In this document: positions 26,049 to 34,882 of the stretch, piece after piece | Numbering within the stretch: position 1 is the first letter of the stretch | How the letters are laid out: every line of letters starts with the position of its first letter | NCBI RefSeq assembly: GCF_017603965.1 | Contig: NZ_CP071955.1 | Location: 3,629,501 to 3,693,500 of the forward strand | Length of the DNA: 64,000 bases | Source of the DNA: Xanthomonas fragariae | GTDB taxonomy: Bacteria > Pseudomonadota > Gammaproteobacteria > Xanthomonadales > Xanthomonadaceae | Reading direction: 5' to 3' | Made by a program: the position numbers and the translations under genes | The notes under the pieces: generated by a model | Told to the model about the DNA's origin: nothing | Seen by the model: the letters and a program-made list of their open reading frames with translations, nothing else | Databases searched by the model: none

Positions 26049-26651
26049 TTACGGTGCTGCGCGCGGCGCGCTGGATGCGCCAGCGCCCTGTAATTCCGAG
26101 GTCAGTGCGTCGTTGCGATAGAACGTGTAAGACAAGGTGATGGTGGCGACTTCCGGCGGCAAGGCAGGGTCGACGATAAAGCGCAGCGGCATGTCGCGCG
26201 TTTCGCCTGCCTGCAAGGTCTGCGCGGTAAAACAGAAACATTCGGTCTTGTTGAAATATCCCGATGCGCGCGCTGGCGCGACCGACGGCACCGCGCTACC
26301 CACCACCGCACGCGCGCTATCGTTGCGCGCGAAATACAGCGCTTCGTTGAGTTCGCCAGGCACCACGTCCATCGTCATCTGCTCGGGATGGAAGGTCCAC
26401 GGCAGTTTGGAATTCACCCCGGCATCGAATTCCACCCGCACGGTACGCTTGCCGGATGCAGCAAGCGCACCCTCGCTCGCACGTGAGCTGCCGCTGCCGG
26501 GTGCACGCTCCATGCGGATTCCGAACACTTTCTCGCAGGCGATGCGGTAGAGCGGCACCAGCGAAAAAGTCAGCACGAACACGCCCAATACCACACCCAG
26601 CAGCTTGAACAGGCCGGCAGTCGGTGCAGGCGCGGGCGCGCGGGCATTCAT
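26049..26651 (-). CDS. ctaG: Cytochrome c oxidase assembly protein CtaG/Cox11
   Basis: A 200-residue copper chaperone that delivers copper to the CuB site of subunit I. One membrane helix ([19 protein letters not shown], followed by RIACEKVFG) is followed by the periplasmic immunoglobulin-like domain. The copper motif [11 protein letters not shown] near residue 137 is intact, as are the [17 protein letters not shown] and LSYTFY strands. Its ATG overlaps the stop of a 57-residue gene by ATGA, giving tight coupling with ctaD upstream. Confidence 0.95.
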   Translation of the reverse strand: MNARAPAPAPTAGLFKLLGVVLGVFVLTFSLVPLYRIACEKVFGIRMERAPGSGSSRASEGALAASGKRTVRVEFDAGVNSKLPWTFHPEQMTMDVVPGELNEALYFARNDSARAVVGSAVPSVAPARASGYFNKTECFCFTAQTLQAGETRDMPLRFIVDPALPPEVATITLSYTFYRNDALTSELQGAGASSAPRAAP

Positions 26652-26821
26652 CGTGCGATGACTCCAGAGGCGATGAAGCCTGCGTAGATCAGCGCTGCGA
26701 CGATGCCGACTGTGACCGCAGTGCGGCGGACGGCACGACGCTGTTGCGCCTGCCGTTCGGCAGCGCAGAGCAAACGTATCACGGCCGATGCCGGCGCGGG
26801 CTCAGTGACCGATGTCTTCAT
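26648..26821 (-). CDS. Cytochrome oxidase small assembly-type membrane protein
   Basis: A 57-residue gene squeezed between ctaD and ctaG. It begins [20 protein letters not shown], has a basic stretch ([14 protein letters not shown]) and ends in one transmembrane helix ([18 protein letters not shown]). The start at 26821 lies inside the end of ctaD (20-bp overlap), and the stop overlaps the ctaG ATG as ATGA. Two overlaps in a tight operon argue strongly that it is translated. Short single-helix proteins of this pattern between subunit I and CtaG are known in beta- and gammaproteobacteria as small oxidase assembly proteins. The role is inferred from position. Confidence 0.78.
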   Translation of the reverse strand: MKTSVTEPAPASAVIRLLCAAERQAQQRRAVRRTAVTVGIVAALIYAGFIASGVIAR

Positions 26822-28406
26822 GCGCAAGATCTCCAGGCTTGATCATCGGCGGCACGGTGAAGGTATGCGCCGGCGCAGGTGAGGGCACTGTCCACTCCAA
26901 ACCCTTCGCCCCTTCCCATGCGCGCGCATCGGCCTTTGCGCCACTGCGCAACGACGCGAGCAGAATCCCGGCCATCAGGAACGGTGTGGCGAACATGCCG
27001 AACGCACCGATCGAACTGATCAGATTCCAGTCGGCGAACACCACGTTGTAATCGGGAATACGCCGCGGCATACCGGCCAAACCGAGGAAGTGTTGCGGGA
27101 AGAACAATAGATTGACGAACACCATCGTCCACCAGAAGTGGAACCGGGCCCAGGTCTCGTTGTACATGCGTCCGGTCCACTTCGGCCACCAGTAATACAC
27201 CGCTGCAATCAATGCGAACACCGCACCGGTAACCAGCACATAATGGAAATGCGCGACAACAAAATAAGTGTCGTGATACTGGAAATCCGCCGGCACGATC
27301 GCCAGCATCAGGCCCGAGAAACCACCGATGCTGAAGAGAATGACGAATGCCACTGCCCACAACATCGGCGACTCGAACGTCAGCGAGCCTTTCCACATCG
27401 TGCTCACCCAATTGAACACTTTCACCCCGGTCGGGATGGAGATCAGCATCGTGGCGAACATGAAGTAGATTTCGCCACCGAGCGGCATCCCCACGGTGAA
27501 CATATGGTGTGCCCACACGATGAAACTCAGGAAGGCGATTGCGGCAATCGCATAAACCATCGCCTGGTAACCGAACAGCGGCTTACGGCTGAAGGTGGGA
27601 ATGATTTCGCTGACCACGCCGAACGCCGGCAGGATCATGATGTAGACCTCAGGGTGCCCGAAGAACCAGAAGATATGCTGGTACATTACCGGGTCGCCGC
27701 CGCCGGCGGCGTTGAAAAAGCTGGTACCGAAGAACTTGTCGGTCAACAACATGGTCACCGCACCGGCCAGCACTGGCATCACGGCGATCAGCAGGAATGC
27801 GGTGATCAGCCAGGCCCAGCAGAAGATCGGCATCTTCAACAGATCGATGCCAGGCGCGCGCATGTTGAGCACGGTTGCGATGATATTGATCGCACCCATG
27901 ATCGAACTCACGCCGGCCACATGGATCGCGAACACGCTGAAAGCCACGTTGTAGCCGCCTTGCAACGACAGCGGCGGATACAACGTCCAACCACCCGCCG
28001 GCGCGCCGCCCGGCAAAAATAGCGTCAGCAGCAACAAGGTGAACGCGACCGGCAGCAACCAGAACGACCAGTTGTTCATGCGCGGCAACGCCATGTCCGG
28101 CGCGCCGATCTGCAGCGGGATCATCCAGTTGGCCAGGCCGACGAAGGCCGGCATCACGCCGCCGAAGATCATCACCAGTGCATGCACGGTGGTCATCTGG
28201 TTGAAGAATTCCGGTTTGACGAATTGCAGCCCGGGCTGCATCAGTTCAGCGCGGATTACCACGCTCATCGCCGCGCCGACGATGAACATCACGAAGGAAA
28301 ACAGCAGGTACAGCGTGCCGATGTCCTTGTGATTGGTCGAGAAAAACCAGCGCTCGACGAAACCGGGCTGGTGGTGTCCGTGGTGATCGACTGCGGTATG
28401 CGCCAT
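26802..28406 (-). CDS. ctaD: Cytochrome c oxidase subunit I (aa3 type)
   Basis: A 534-residue twelve-helix catalytic subunit with heme a and the heme a3-CuB centre. The start at 28406 (MAHTAVDHHGHHQPGFVERW) follows a GAGG site. Key residues are visible: STNHKDIGTLY at the N-terminus, the heme a His in TTVHALVMIF, FWFFGHPEVYIMILPAFG with the CuB His and crosslinked Tyr, WAHHMFTVG with the CuB His pair, and HDTYFVVAHFHYVL with the distal heme ligands. It overlaps the small gene that follows. Respiratory reduction of oxygen with proton pumping. Confidence 0.97.
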   Translation of the reverse strand: MAHTAVDHHGHHQPGFVERWFFSTNHKDIGTLYLLFSFVMFIVGAAMSVVIRAELMQPGLQFVKPEFFNQMTTVHALVMIFGGVMPAFVGLANWMIPLQIGAPDMALPRMNNWSFWLLPVAFTLLLLTLFLPGGAPAGGWTLYPPLSLQGGYNVAFSVFAIHVAGVSSIMGAINIIATVLNMRAPGIDLLKMPIFCWAWLITAFLLIAVMPVLAGAVTMLLTDKFFGTSFFNAAGGGDPVMYQHIFWFFGHPEVYIMILPAFGVVSEIIPTFSRKPLFGYQAMVYAIAAIAFLSFIVWAHHMFTVGMPLGGEIYFMFATMLISIPTGVKVFNWVSTMWKGSLTFESPMLWAVAFVILFSIGGFSGLMLAIVPADFQYHDTYFVVAHFHYVLVTGAVFALIAAVYYWWPKWTGRMYNETWARFHFWWTMVFVNLLFFPQHFLGLAGMPRRIPDYNVVFADWNLISSIGAFGMFATPFLMAGILLASLRSGAKADARAWEGAKGLEWTVPSPAPAHTFTVPPMIKPGDLAHEDIGH

Positions 28407-28444
28407 GACGGAACGACCTCTGCCAAACGAGCGGTTGTGAGCGA

Positions 28445-29353
28445 TTAAAGAACGGCGGTCGGCGCCGCGGCTGGCGCTGTTTCGCCAGACGGCGTCACAG
28501 GTGCAGCGGCTGCCGCAGATGCACCCGCAACACTGCGGCGCGCTGCCAGCCAGCGCTGGAACTCGGCTTTGGGCAATGCTTCGACCACGATCGGCATGAA
28601 TCCATGATCCTTGCCGCACAACTCGGCGCATTGCCCGCGATACACGCCCGGCTGCTCGATATTGGTCCATGCCTCGTTGACGATGCCGGGAATCGCGTCC
28701 TGCTTCCAGCCCAGTGCAGGCACCCACCAAGCGTGGATCACGTCGTCGGCAGTAATCACGAAGCGGATTTTGGTATTGACCGGCAGCACCAGACGGTTGT
28801 CGACGTCCCGCAGATAATGCGGCTGCGACGCAGCGGTCGGGCGCTCACCGCTCTGCCGGATGCGGTCGGATTCACGCGCCAAGCGACTGGTGAATTCCAC
28901 ACCCTGGCCCAGATACTCGTATTTCCACATCCACTGATAGCCGGTCACCTTGACCGTCATTTCCGATTCGCGGGTGTCGTACATCGCAATCAACTTGGCT
29001 GTCGCCGGCCACGCCATCGCGATCAGCACCAACACCGGAATCACCGTCCACAAGATTTCGGCCGTGGTGTTGTGACTGAATTGCGCAGCCACCGCGCCTT
29101 TGGACTTGCGGAACTTGAAGATCGCATAGCCCATCGCCGCGAACACCAACGCGCCGATCACCACGCACACCCACAGCGCAACCATGTGCGCCTCGTAGGC
29201 CATGCGTGCGGTCTGGGTCACCCCTCGGCCCATGTTGAGCTGCCATTCCTTGGGGTCGGCCGATTGCGCCCATGCGGCAGGCGCGCTCAGCAGCGCCGTC
29301 ATCGCCAAGCCCAAGCGTACGTGCATCGACTTCCAGCTGCTGCGTTGCGTCAT
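28445..29353 (-). CDS. ctaC: Cytochrome c oxidase subunit II
   Basis: A 302-residue subunit that takes electrons from cytochrome c through the CuA centre. A signal peptide (LGLAMTALLSAPAAWAQ) precedes two transmembrane helices. The aromatic electron-entry patch is GYQWMWKYEYLG. The CuA site is intact, with His in DVIHAWWVPALG and YRGQCAELCGKDHGFMPI carrying the two Cys, the second His and the Met. The C-terminus is an Ala/Pro-rich tail without a heme c motif, so this is the a-type subunit, not a caa3 fusion. First gene of the ctaC-ctaD-small-ctaG-ctaE unit. Confidence 0.96.
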   Translation of the reverse strand: MTQRSSWKSMHVRLGLAMTALLSAPAAWAQSADPKEWQLNMGRGVTQTARMAYEAHMVALWVCVVIGALVFAAMGYAIFKFRKSKGAVAAQFSHNTTAEILWTVIPVLVLIAMAWPATAKLIAMYDTRESEMTVKVTGYQWMWKYEYLGQGVEFTSRLARESDRIRQSGERPTAASQPHYLRDVDNRLVLPVNTKIRFVITADDVIHAWWVPALGWKQDAIPGIVNEAWTNIEQPGVYRGQCAELCGKDHGFMPIVVEALPKAEFQRWLAARRSVAGASAAAAAPVTPSGETAPAAAPTAVL

Positions 29354-29369
29354 TGCCTAGACCCTTACG

Positions 29370-29846
29370 TCATCGGTGACGGCCATTGGCGGCCGCGAGC
29401 AAGCGTTTTAGCGTAGTTGCCAGTTCTACACGTTCGGCCGGCCCGAGAAAACTTCCGATCTCGATTTGCTTGCCGCTGCTCACCAGCAACACTCTGTCGT
29501 CGCGTTCCATGCATAACCGAACCCAATGCGGATGTGCCTGAAACGCTGGTGGCGCGTGTCCGGACGCAAACACCTCGACAACGGTTTCCTCCACCCGGAT
29601 CGCTTCTTCGCGCTCGCCACTTCGCCACAACTGCCGTAGCGCCAGCGCCACCACACCACTGTGCAACAGGGCGAACATCGGCGCGAACGCATTGCCGGTC
29701 CACCAACCCAAGCCTGCAAACAACCACATCGTTCCCGCCAACACTGCGAACAGCAGCACGAATTGCTTGCCCGACAGTGCCCGCGGAGGCCGCAACCGCA
29801 CTTGCGTCCCAACCCTTTCAGCCATCAACGGCAGCAATTGGATCAT
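29370..29846 (-). CDS. DUF2244 membrane protein
   Basis: A 158-residue protein with a two-helix hairpin near the N-terminus (LLFAVLAGTMWLFAGLGWW and FAPMFALLHSGVVALAL) and a cytosolic beta-rich tail (VRLCMERDDRVLLVSSGKQ then IEIGSFLGPAERVELATTL). This matches the DUF2244 family, often found next to subunit II of cytochrome c oxidase in proteobacteria. The start may be ATG 29846 or the ATG seven codons later. It is immediately upstream of ctaC on the same strand, so it may be the first gene of the oxidase operon. Function unknown. Confidence 0.8.
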   Translation of the reverse strand: MIQLLPLMAERVGTQVRLRPPRALSGKQFVLLFAVLAGTMWLFAGLGWWTGNAFAPMFALLHSGVVALALRQLWRSGEREEAIRVEETVVEVFASGHAPPAFQAHPHWVRLCMERDDRVLLVSSGKQIEIGSFLGPAERVELATTLKRLLAAANGRHR

Positions 29847-30138
29847 TGGTAGACGCAGCGCACTGCGGGAATGTCTTGATGGTAGACCCGCGCGAATGCA
29901 TGCGGCAAGCGTTTCCGAAGATCCAGGATTTGCTGCAGTGCAGCTAAAAAATGCGCGTAAATCAACCACTTCCGAGCTGCGTGGCGACACCTGCTTCGAA
30001 GCAGGCCCGCCAAAGCAAGTGCTGGAGCAAGTGCTGGCGACCGACATGCACAAAACGGCAGGAAAGCTGCCGCTTCCACACAAGTGCGCGGGCGGGGTGG
30101 CTCACTAGAATGAGCGAGGATTCCCAGCCCTCTTTCGC

Positions 30139-33100
30139 ATGAACGCTCAGCTCGACCCGTTTGCCTCCAACCCGGTTGCGCGCCCGCTGTTGGCGCCCGA
30201 ACTGCCCGCCGCGCCAGGCGCTTTGCGTGCCGCCGTCACCGCCGCCTGGCTCAAGGACGAAGCCGAGCACGTGCGCGAATTGCTAGCCCATGCACGCCTC
30301 CCGGCCGCCGAACAAACGAAGGTGCAAGCGGTCGCGGCCGACTTGGTCACCCGCGTGCGCGTGCGCGCACACGACCAGAGCGCGATCGAAGCCTTCATGC
30401 GCCAATACGACCTGGGCAGCGAAGAAGGCGTCCTGCTGATGTGCGTGGCCGAAGCGTTGCTGCGTATTCCCGATCAGAACACTGCAGACAAACTGATCCG
30501 CGACAAGCTCGGCGATGCCGACTGGAACAAGCACATGGGCGGCAGCGACTCGGTGCTGGTCAACGCATCGACCTGGGGGCTGATGCTCACCGGCAAGCTG
30601 GTGCAGCTCAACGACCTCACACGCGCCGATGTGCCCGGTGCATTCAAGCGACTGATCGGCCGCGTCGGCGAACAGGTGATTGGTCTGGCTGTGCGTCAGG
30701 CAATGAAGATCATGGGCCATCAATTCGTCATGGGACGCACCATCGGTGAGGCATTGTCGCGCTCGCGCAAAGGCGACAACGCCGATTACCGCTATTCGTT
30801 CGACATGCTCGGCGAAGGCGCACTCACCATGGAGGATGCGCAGCGCTATCTGCAGGCGTATCGCGATGCGATTCATGCGATCGGCCGCAGCGGCAGCTTC
30901 GTCGGCACCGACGTGTTCGCCGCGCCCAGTATTTCGATCAAGCTGTCGGCGCTGTATCCGCGCTACGAGCATGCAAAACGTGCACGCGTGTTGGCCGAAC
31001 TGGTTCCCGGCGTATTGGAGCTGGCGCAGTTGGCCAAGGCCTACGGCATCGGCTACACCGTCGACGCCGAAGAAGCAGACCGCCTGGAACTGTCGCTGGA
31101 CATCATCGAGGCCACGTTCTCCGACCCGTCGCTGGACGGATGGGAAGGCTATGGTCTTGCCGTGCAGGCGTATCAAAAACGCACGCCCTATACGATCGAT
31201 TTCCTGGCCGATCTTGCACGTCGCCTCGGTCGGCGCATTCCTGTGCGTCTGGTCAAAGGCGCGTATTGGGATGCAGAAATCAAGCGCGCACAGATCGAAG
31301 GCCACCCCGGCTATCCGGTATTTACCCGCAAGCAGAATACCGACGTGTCCTACCTTGCCTGCGCACGTCGCATGTTCGCGCACAGCGATGCGCTGTATCC
31401 GATGTTCGCCACCCATAACGCGCAGACCATCGCGGCGGTGCGTGCGATTGCTGCAGGCAAGACTTACGAGCATCAGAAGCTGCACGGCATGGGCGATGAT
31501 CTGTATGCCGAAGTGATTCCGGCCGATCGTCTGGGTGTGCCCTGCCGCGTGTATGCACCGGTCGGCTCGCACGAGGATCTGCTGCCGTATCTGGTACGCC
31601 GCCTGCTCGAAAACGGCGCCAATTCCAGCTTCGTCAATCGTATTACCGATGAAACCGTCGCTATCGAAGATTTGATTCGCGATCCGGTCGAAGCGGTTTT
31701 GTCATTTACCTCCATTGCGCATCCCAAGATTCCGCTGCCAACCGAACTGTTGCGCAGCCAGAACCAGCACAGGAAAAACTCCATGGGCGCCAATCTCGCC
31801 AACGACAACGATCTGCGGCAGTTGGCCGAGCAACTCAATGCCGCGATCAAACCGTGGAAGGCAGCCCCGCTGGTGCCCGACGCGGTGATCAGCACGCCCA
31901 GCGAGGCGGTGCTCAACCCGGCAGATCGTCGCGAAACGGTCGGGCAGTGGCAGCCAGCCGACCCGGCCACCGTACAGACGTCCCTGGCGACCGCTGCCGC
32001 CGCGCAGCCCGCCTGGAACCGCACACCTGCAGCAAGTCGCGCCACCATCCTGGAACATGCCGCCGAACTGCTCGAAGCGCGCATGCCCGGATTCATGGCG
32101 ATTTGCGTCAAGGAAGCCGGCAAGACCTTGCCCGACGCAGTGGCCGAGGTCCGCGAGGCGGTGGATTTCCTGCGCTATTACGCCAGCCAGGCACGCGCGC
32201 AGTTCGGCGCGCCCGAACGCCTGCCCGGACCAACCGGCGAATCCAACGAGCTGCAGCTGCATGGCCGCGGCGTATTCGTCTGCATCAGCCCCTGGAACTT
32301 CCCGCTCGCCATTTTCCTCGGCCAAGTCGCAGCCGCCCTCGCTGCAGGAAATAGCGTCATCGCCAAACCGGCCGAGCAGACCAACCTCATCGGATATGCC
32401 GCAGTAAAACTACTTCATGAAGCTGGCATCCCCGAAGCAGTCGTGCAGTTCTTGCCAGGCGATGGCGCCACCGTCGGCGCCGCACTGACCAACGATCGGC
32501 GGGTCGCCGGCGTCGCTTTTACCGGCTCCACCGACACCGCACGCATCATCAATCGCACGCTGGCCTCGCGTGATGCCGCGATCGGCGTCTTGATTGCCGA
32601 GACTGGCGGCCAGAACGCCTTCATCGCCGACTCGTCGTCGCTACCGGAGGCCGTCGTCAAGGACGCGATCTCCAGTGCCTTCATGTCTGCCGGCCAACGT
32701 TGCTCGGCCGCACGCGTGCTGTTCGTCCAGGACGACATCGCCGACAAGGTCATGACCATGCTCGCCGGCGCCATGGGTGAGTTGAAAATTGGCGACCCCG
32801 GCCAGTTGTCCACCGACATTGGTCCCGTTATCGATGCCGATGCGCTCAAGATTCTCGGCGATCACGCAGCGCGCATGGATCGCCAAGCTCGCCTGATCGG
32901 CTGCACCACATTGGATGCAGTAACCGCAAACGGCAGCTTTTTCGCTCCGCGCGCGTACGAACTGACGTCGCTTGCGCAGTTACATCGCGAGGTTTTCGGT
33001 CCCGTCCTGCACGTGATCCGCTGGAAAGCCGATCAGCTAGACACTGTTATCGATCAAATCAACGCCACTGGATATGGCTTGACCCTAGGAGTGCACTCGC

Positions 33101-33339
33101 GCATCGACGAGACCATCGAGCGCATTACTTCACGCGTCACGGTCGGCAATGTTTACGTCAACCGCAACCAGATCGGCGCCGTCGTCGGCGTACAGCCCTT
33201 CGGCGGCCAGGGCCTATCCGGCACTGGGCCCAAAGCCGGCGGCCCGCACTACCTGTTGCGTTTTGCAACCGAAAAGGTCGTCACTGTCAACACCACAGCC
33301 GCAGGTGGCAACGCCTCACTACTGACAATGGGCGACTGA
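30139..33339 (+). CDS. putA: Bifunctional proline dehydrogenase / L-glutamate gamma-semialdehyde dehydrogenase
   Basis: A 1066-residue enzyme that oxidises proline to glutamate in two steps with substrate channelling. The proline dehydrogenase barrel (about residues 180-480) shows YTVDAEEADRLELSLDII and RLVKGAYWDAEIKRAQIEG, the flavin-binding core. The aldehyde dehydrogenase half (about 560-1030) has SPWNFPLAIF, the catalytic Cys in SAGQRCSAARVLF near residue 855, and the Glu in AETGGQNAF near residue 820. The DNA-binding ribbon-helix-helix domain and long C-terminal extension of E. coli PutA are absent, so autoregulation is not expected. It is divergent from DUF2244/ctaC. The 3' end meets an insertion-sequence fragment. 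Confidence 0.96.
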   Translation: MNAQLDPFASNPVARPLLAPELPAAPGALRAAVTAAWLKDEAEHVRELLAHARLPAAEQTKVQAVAADLVTRVRVRAHDQSAIEAFMRQYDLGSEEGVLLMCVAEALLRIPDQNTADKLIRDKLGDADWNKHMGGSDSVLVNASTWGLMLTGKLVQLNDLTRADVPGAFKRLIGRVGEQVIGLAVRQAMKIMGHQFVMGRTIGEALSRSRKGDNADYRYSFDMLGEGALTMEDAQRYLQAYRDAIHAIGRSGSFVGTDVFAAPSISIKLSALYPRYEHAKRARVLAELVPGVLELAQLAKAYGIGYTVDAEEADRLELSLDIIEATFSDPSLDGWEGYGLAVQAYQKRTPYTIDFLADLARRLGRRIPVRLVKGAYWDAEIKRAQIEGHPGYPVFTRKQNTDVSYLACARRMFAHSDALYPMFATHNAQTIAAVRAIAAGKTYEHQKLHGMGDDLYAEVIPADRLGVPCRVYAPVGSHEDLLPYLVRRLLENGANSSFVNRITDETVAIEDLIRDPVEAVLSFTSIAHPKIPLPTELLRSQNQHRKNSMGANLANDNDLRQLAEQLNAAIKPWKAAPLVPDAVISTPSEAVLNPADRRETVGQWQPADPATVQTSLATAAAAQPAWNRTPAASRATILEHAAELLEARMPGFMAICVKEAGKTLPDAVAEVREAVDFLRYYASQARAQFGAPERLPGPTGESNELQLHGRGVFVCISPWNFPLAIFLGQVAAALAAGNSVIAKPAEQTNLIGYAAVKLLHEAGIPEAVVQFLPGDGATVGAALTNDRRVAGVAFTGSTDTARIINRTLASRDAAIGVLIAETGGQNAFIADSSSLPEAVVKDAISSAFMSAGQRCSAARVLFVQDDIADKVMTMLAGAMGELKIGDPGQLSTDIGPVIDADALKILGDHAARMDRQARLIGCTTLDAVTANGSFFAPRAYELTSLAQLHREVFGPVLHVIRWKADQLDTVIDQINATGYGLTLGVHSRIDETIERITSRVTVGNVYVNRNQIGAVVGVQPFGGQGLSGTGPKAGGPHYLLRFATEKVVTVNTTAAGGNASLLTMGD

Positions 33340-33353
33340 GACGAGGATAATGG

Positions 33354-33512
33354 CCGTCGCGTCAGGGTCTTGGCCTTGCCACGATGCAACACCTGCACGC
33401 CATCCACCTCGCGCCCGCGATCGCCCAGATCCACGATCGCCACGGTTGGTTGGATACCCAGATCCTGCAGCAACCCGCGCGTCCGCTCCAGTTCTGGCAG
33501 CTCAACCGGTGA
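33354..33512 (-). pseudogene. IS5-family transposase C-terminal fragment
   Basis: In a minus-strand frame, the sequence [17 protein letters not shown], then TVAIVDLGDRGREVDGVQVL and HRGKAKTLTRR, matches from memory the end of the catalytic core of IS5-group transposases, where VDLGYRG precedes the final DDE region. Only about 53 codons remain, with no start, no inverted repeats and no further core. It is wedged between the ends of the convergent putA and tyrS genes, overlapping the last bases of tyrS. It is a relic of an old insertion. Confidence 0.6.
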
Positions 33513-34713
33513 CAAGCACGACCCGCGCGAAATTGCGCTTGCCAACCTGGATGACACCCTCAAAGCCTTGGCCAAACTGGCGCGAAGGATCCTCGACCAC
33601 TTCGCCGTCGATCTTGACTGCCCGCTCCTTGAGTTTGCGCGTGGCTTCGGAATTGCTGGGCGTCAGGCCGGCGGCAGTGAGCAGGCTTGCGATCCGCAGC
33701 CCTTCAGCCGGCACGGCCACTTCCTGCAGTGGCAACAGGCTGGTGTCGCCCTGCCCCGTCACCACGGCGTGCCAGCCGGCAATAGCCTGCTCGGCCGCTG
33801 CGGCATCGTGAAAACGTGCGGTCAGTTCGCGAGCCAGACGCAATTTGACCTCGCGCGGGTGCAGCTCACCCGAAACGACCTGTTCTTTCAGGCGCGCGGC
33901 CTCGGCAACGTCAATGTCGAAGGACAGCAGATCGATCCAGCGCCAGGTCAACTCGTCACCGATCTTCATCGTCTTGGTGACAATGTCGATGGCGGGCTCA
34001 TTGATACCGATGTAGTTGCCCAGCGACTTGGACATCTTGGCAACGCCATCCAGACCTTCCAATAACGGCATGGTCAGCACGATCTGCGGCGCCTGTCCAT
34101 AATGTTCCTGCAAGCTGCGACCCACCAGAAGGTTGAACTTCTGATCGGTGCCGCCCAGTTCGACGTCTGCCTTCAAGGCGACCGAGTCGTAGCCCTGCAC
34201 CAGCGGATACAGGAACTCGTGGATGGCGATCGGCTGGTGGCCGCTGAAGCGCTTGGCGAAGTCGTCGCGCTCGAGCATGCGCGCGACCGTGTGCTGCGCC
34301 GACAACTTGATCATGTCTGCGGCACTCATCTGGCCGAACCATTCGGAGTTGAAGCGCACCTCGGTACGCTCGCGGTCGAGGATTTTAAAGACCTGCTCCT
34401 CATAGGTACGCGCGTTGGCCAGCAACTCTTCGCGACTGAGCGGCTTGCGGGTGACGTTCTTGCCGCTAGGGTCACCGATCATGCCGGTGAAGTCGCCGAT
34501 CAGGAAGATCACCTGATGGCCGAGCTGCTGAAAATGCCGCATCTTGTTGAGCAGCACGGTGTGGCCCAAATGCAGATCCGGTGCGGTGGGATCGAAGCCG
34601 GCCTTTACCCGTAGCGGGACACCTGATTTGAGCCGCGCTTGGAGCTGATCGAGCTTGAGGATCTCGTCGACACCGCGGCCAATGAGCACAAGGGATTCTT
34701 CGATAGTGGCCAA
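33502..34713 (-). CDS. tyrS: Tyrosyl-tRNA synthetase
   Basis: A 403-residue class I aminoacyl-tRNA synthetase. The HIGH-type motif is [15 protein letters not shown] near residue 47 and the KMSKS-type loop is [12 protein letters not shown] near residue 230. The C-terminus carries an S4 RNA-binding domain ([19 protein letters not shown] then [15 protein letters not shown]). This is the TyrRS-Z-like long form common in xanthomonads. The last few codons (ARVVLVTG) overlap the IS5 relic. Divergent from the M23 peptidase gene, a pairing conserved in the genus. Confidence 0.96.
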   Translation of the reverse strand: MATIEESLVLIGRGVDEILKLDQLQARLKSGVPLRVKAGFDPTAPDLHLGHTVLLNKMRHFQQLGHQVIFLIGDFTGMIGDPSGKNVTRKPLSREELLANARTYEEQVFKILDRERTEVRFNSEWFGQMSAADMIKLSAQHTVARMLERDDFAKRFSGHQPIAIHEFLYPLVQGYDSVALKADVELGGTDQKFNLLVGRSLQEHYGQAPQIVLTMPLLEGLDGVAKMSKSLGNYIGINEPAIDIVTKTMKIGDELTWRWIDLLSFDIDVAEAARLKEQVVSGELHPREVKLRLARELTARFHDAAAAEQAIAGWHAVVTGQGDTSLLPLQEVAVPAEGLRIASLLTAAGLTPSNSEATRKLKERAVKIDGEVVEDPSRQFGQGFEGVIQVGKRNFARVVLVTG

Positions 34714-34808
34714 CCACAGACTCCAGCGGCGTGTGCCGTCAAAAACATGAATGATGTTAAACGCGAGTTAATTCCGCGCCGAGTGAAATAATGAACAGGC
34801 TCAATACT

Positions 34809-34837
34809 TTGACGCGCTGTTACATGGTGCCTATGTT
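34809..34837 (+). promoter_or_regulatory. Sigma-70 promoter of the M23 peptidase gene
   Basis: TTGACG at 34809-34814 and TATGTT at 34832-34837, with a 17-bp spacer. It is placed 45 bp before the ATG at 34883 and points away from tyrS. The -35 matches consensus at five of six positions. Confidence 0.55.
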
Positions 34838-34882
34838 ACCGATGTTTGCGCTCGCATTCCGAGCCGCTTAGGAATTTGAACG

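Noticed and set aside
30283-31572. 429-codon minus-strand frame inside putA
   Set aside because: Shadow of putA in GC-rich DNA; it has no ribosome site and no recognisable domain.
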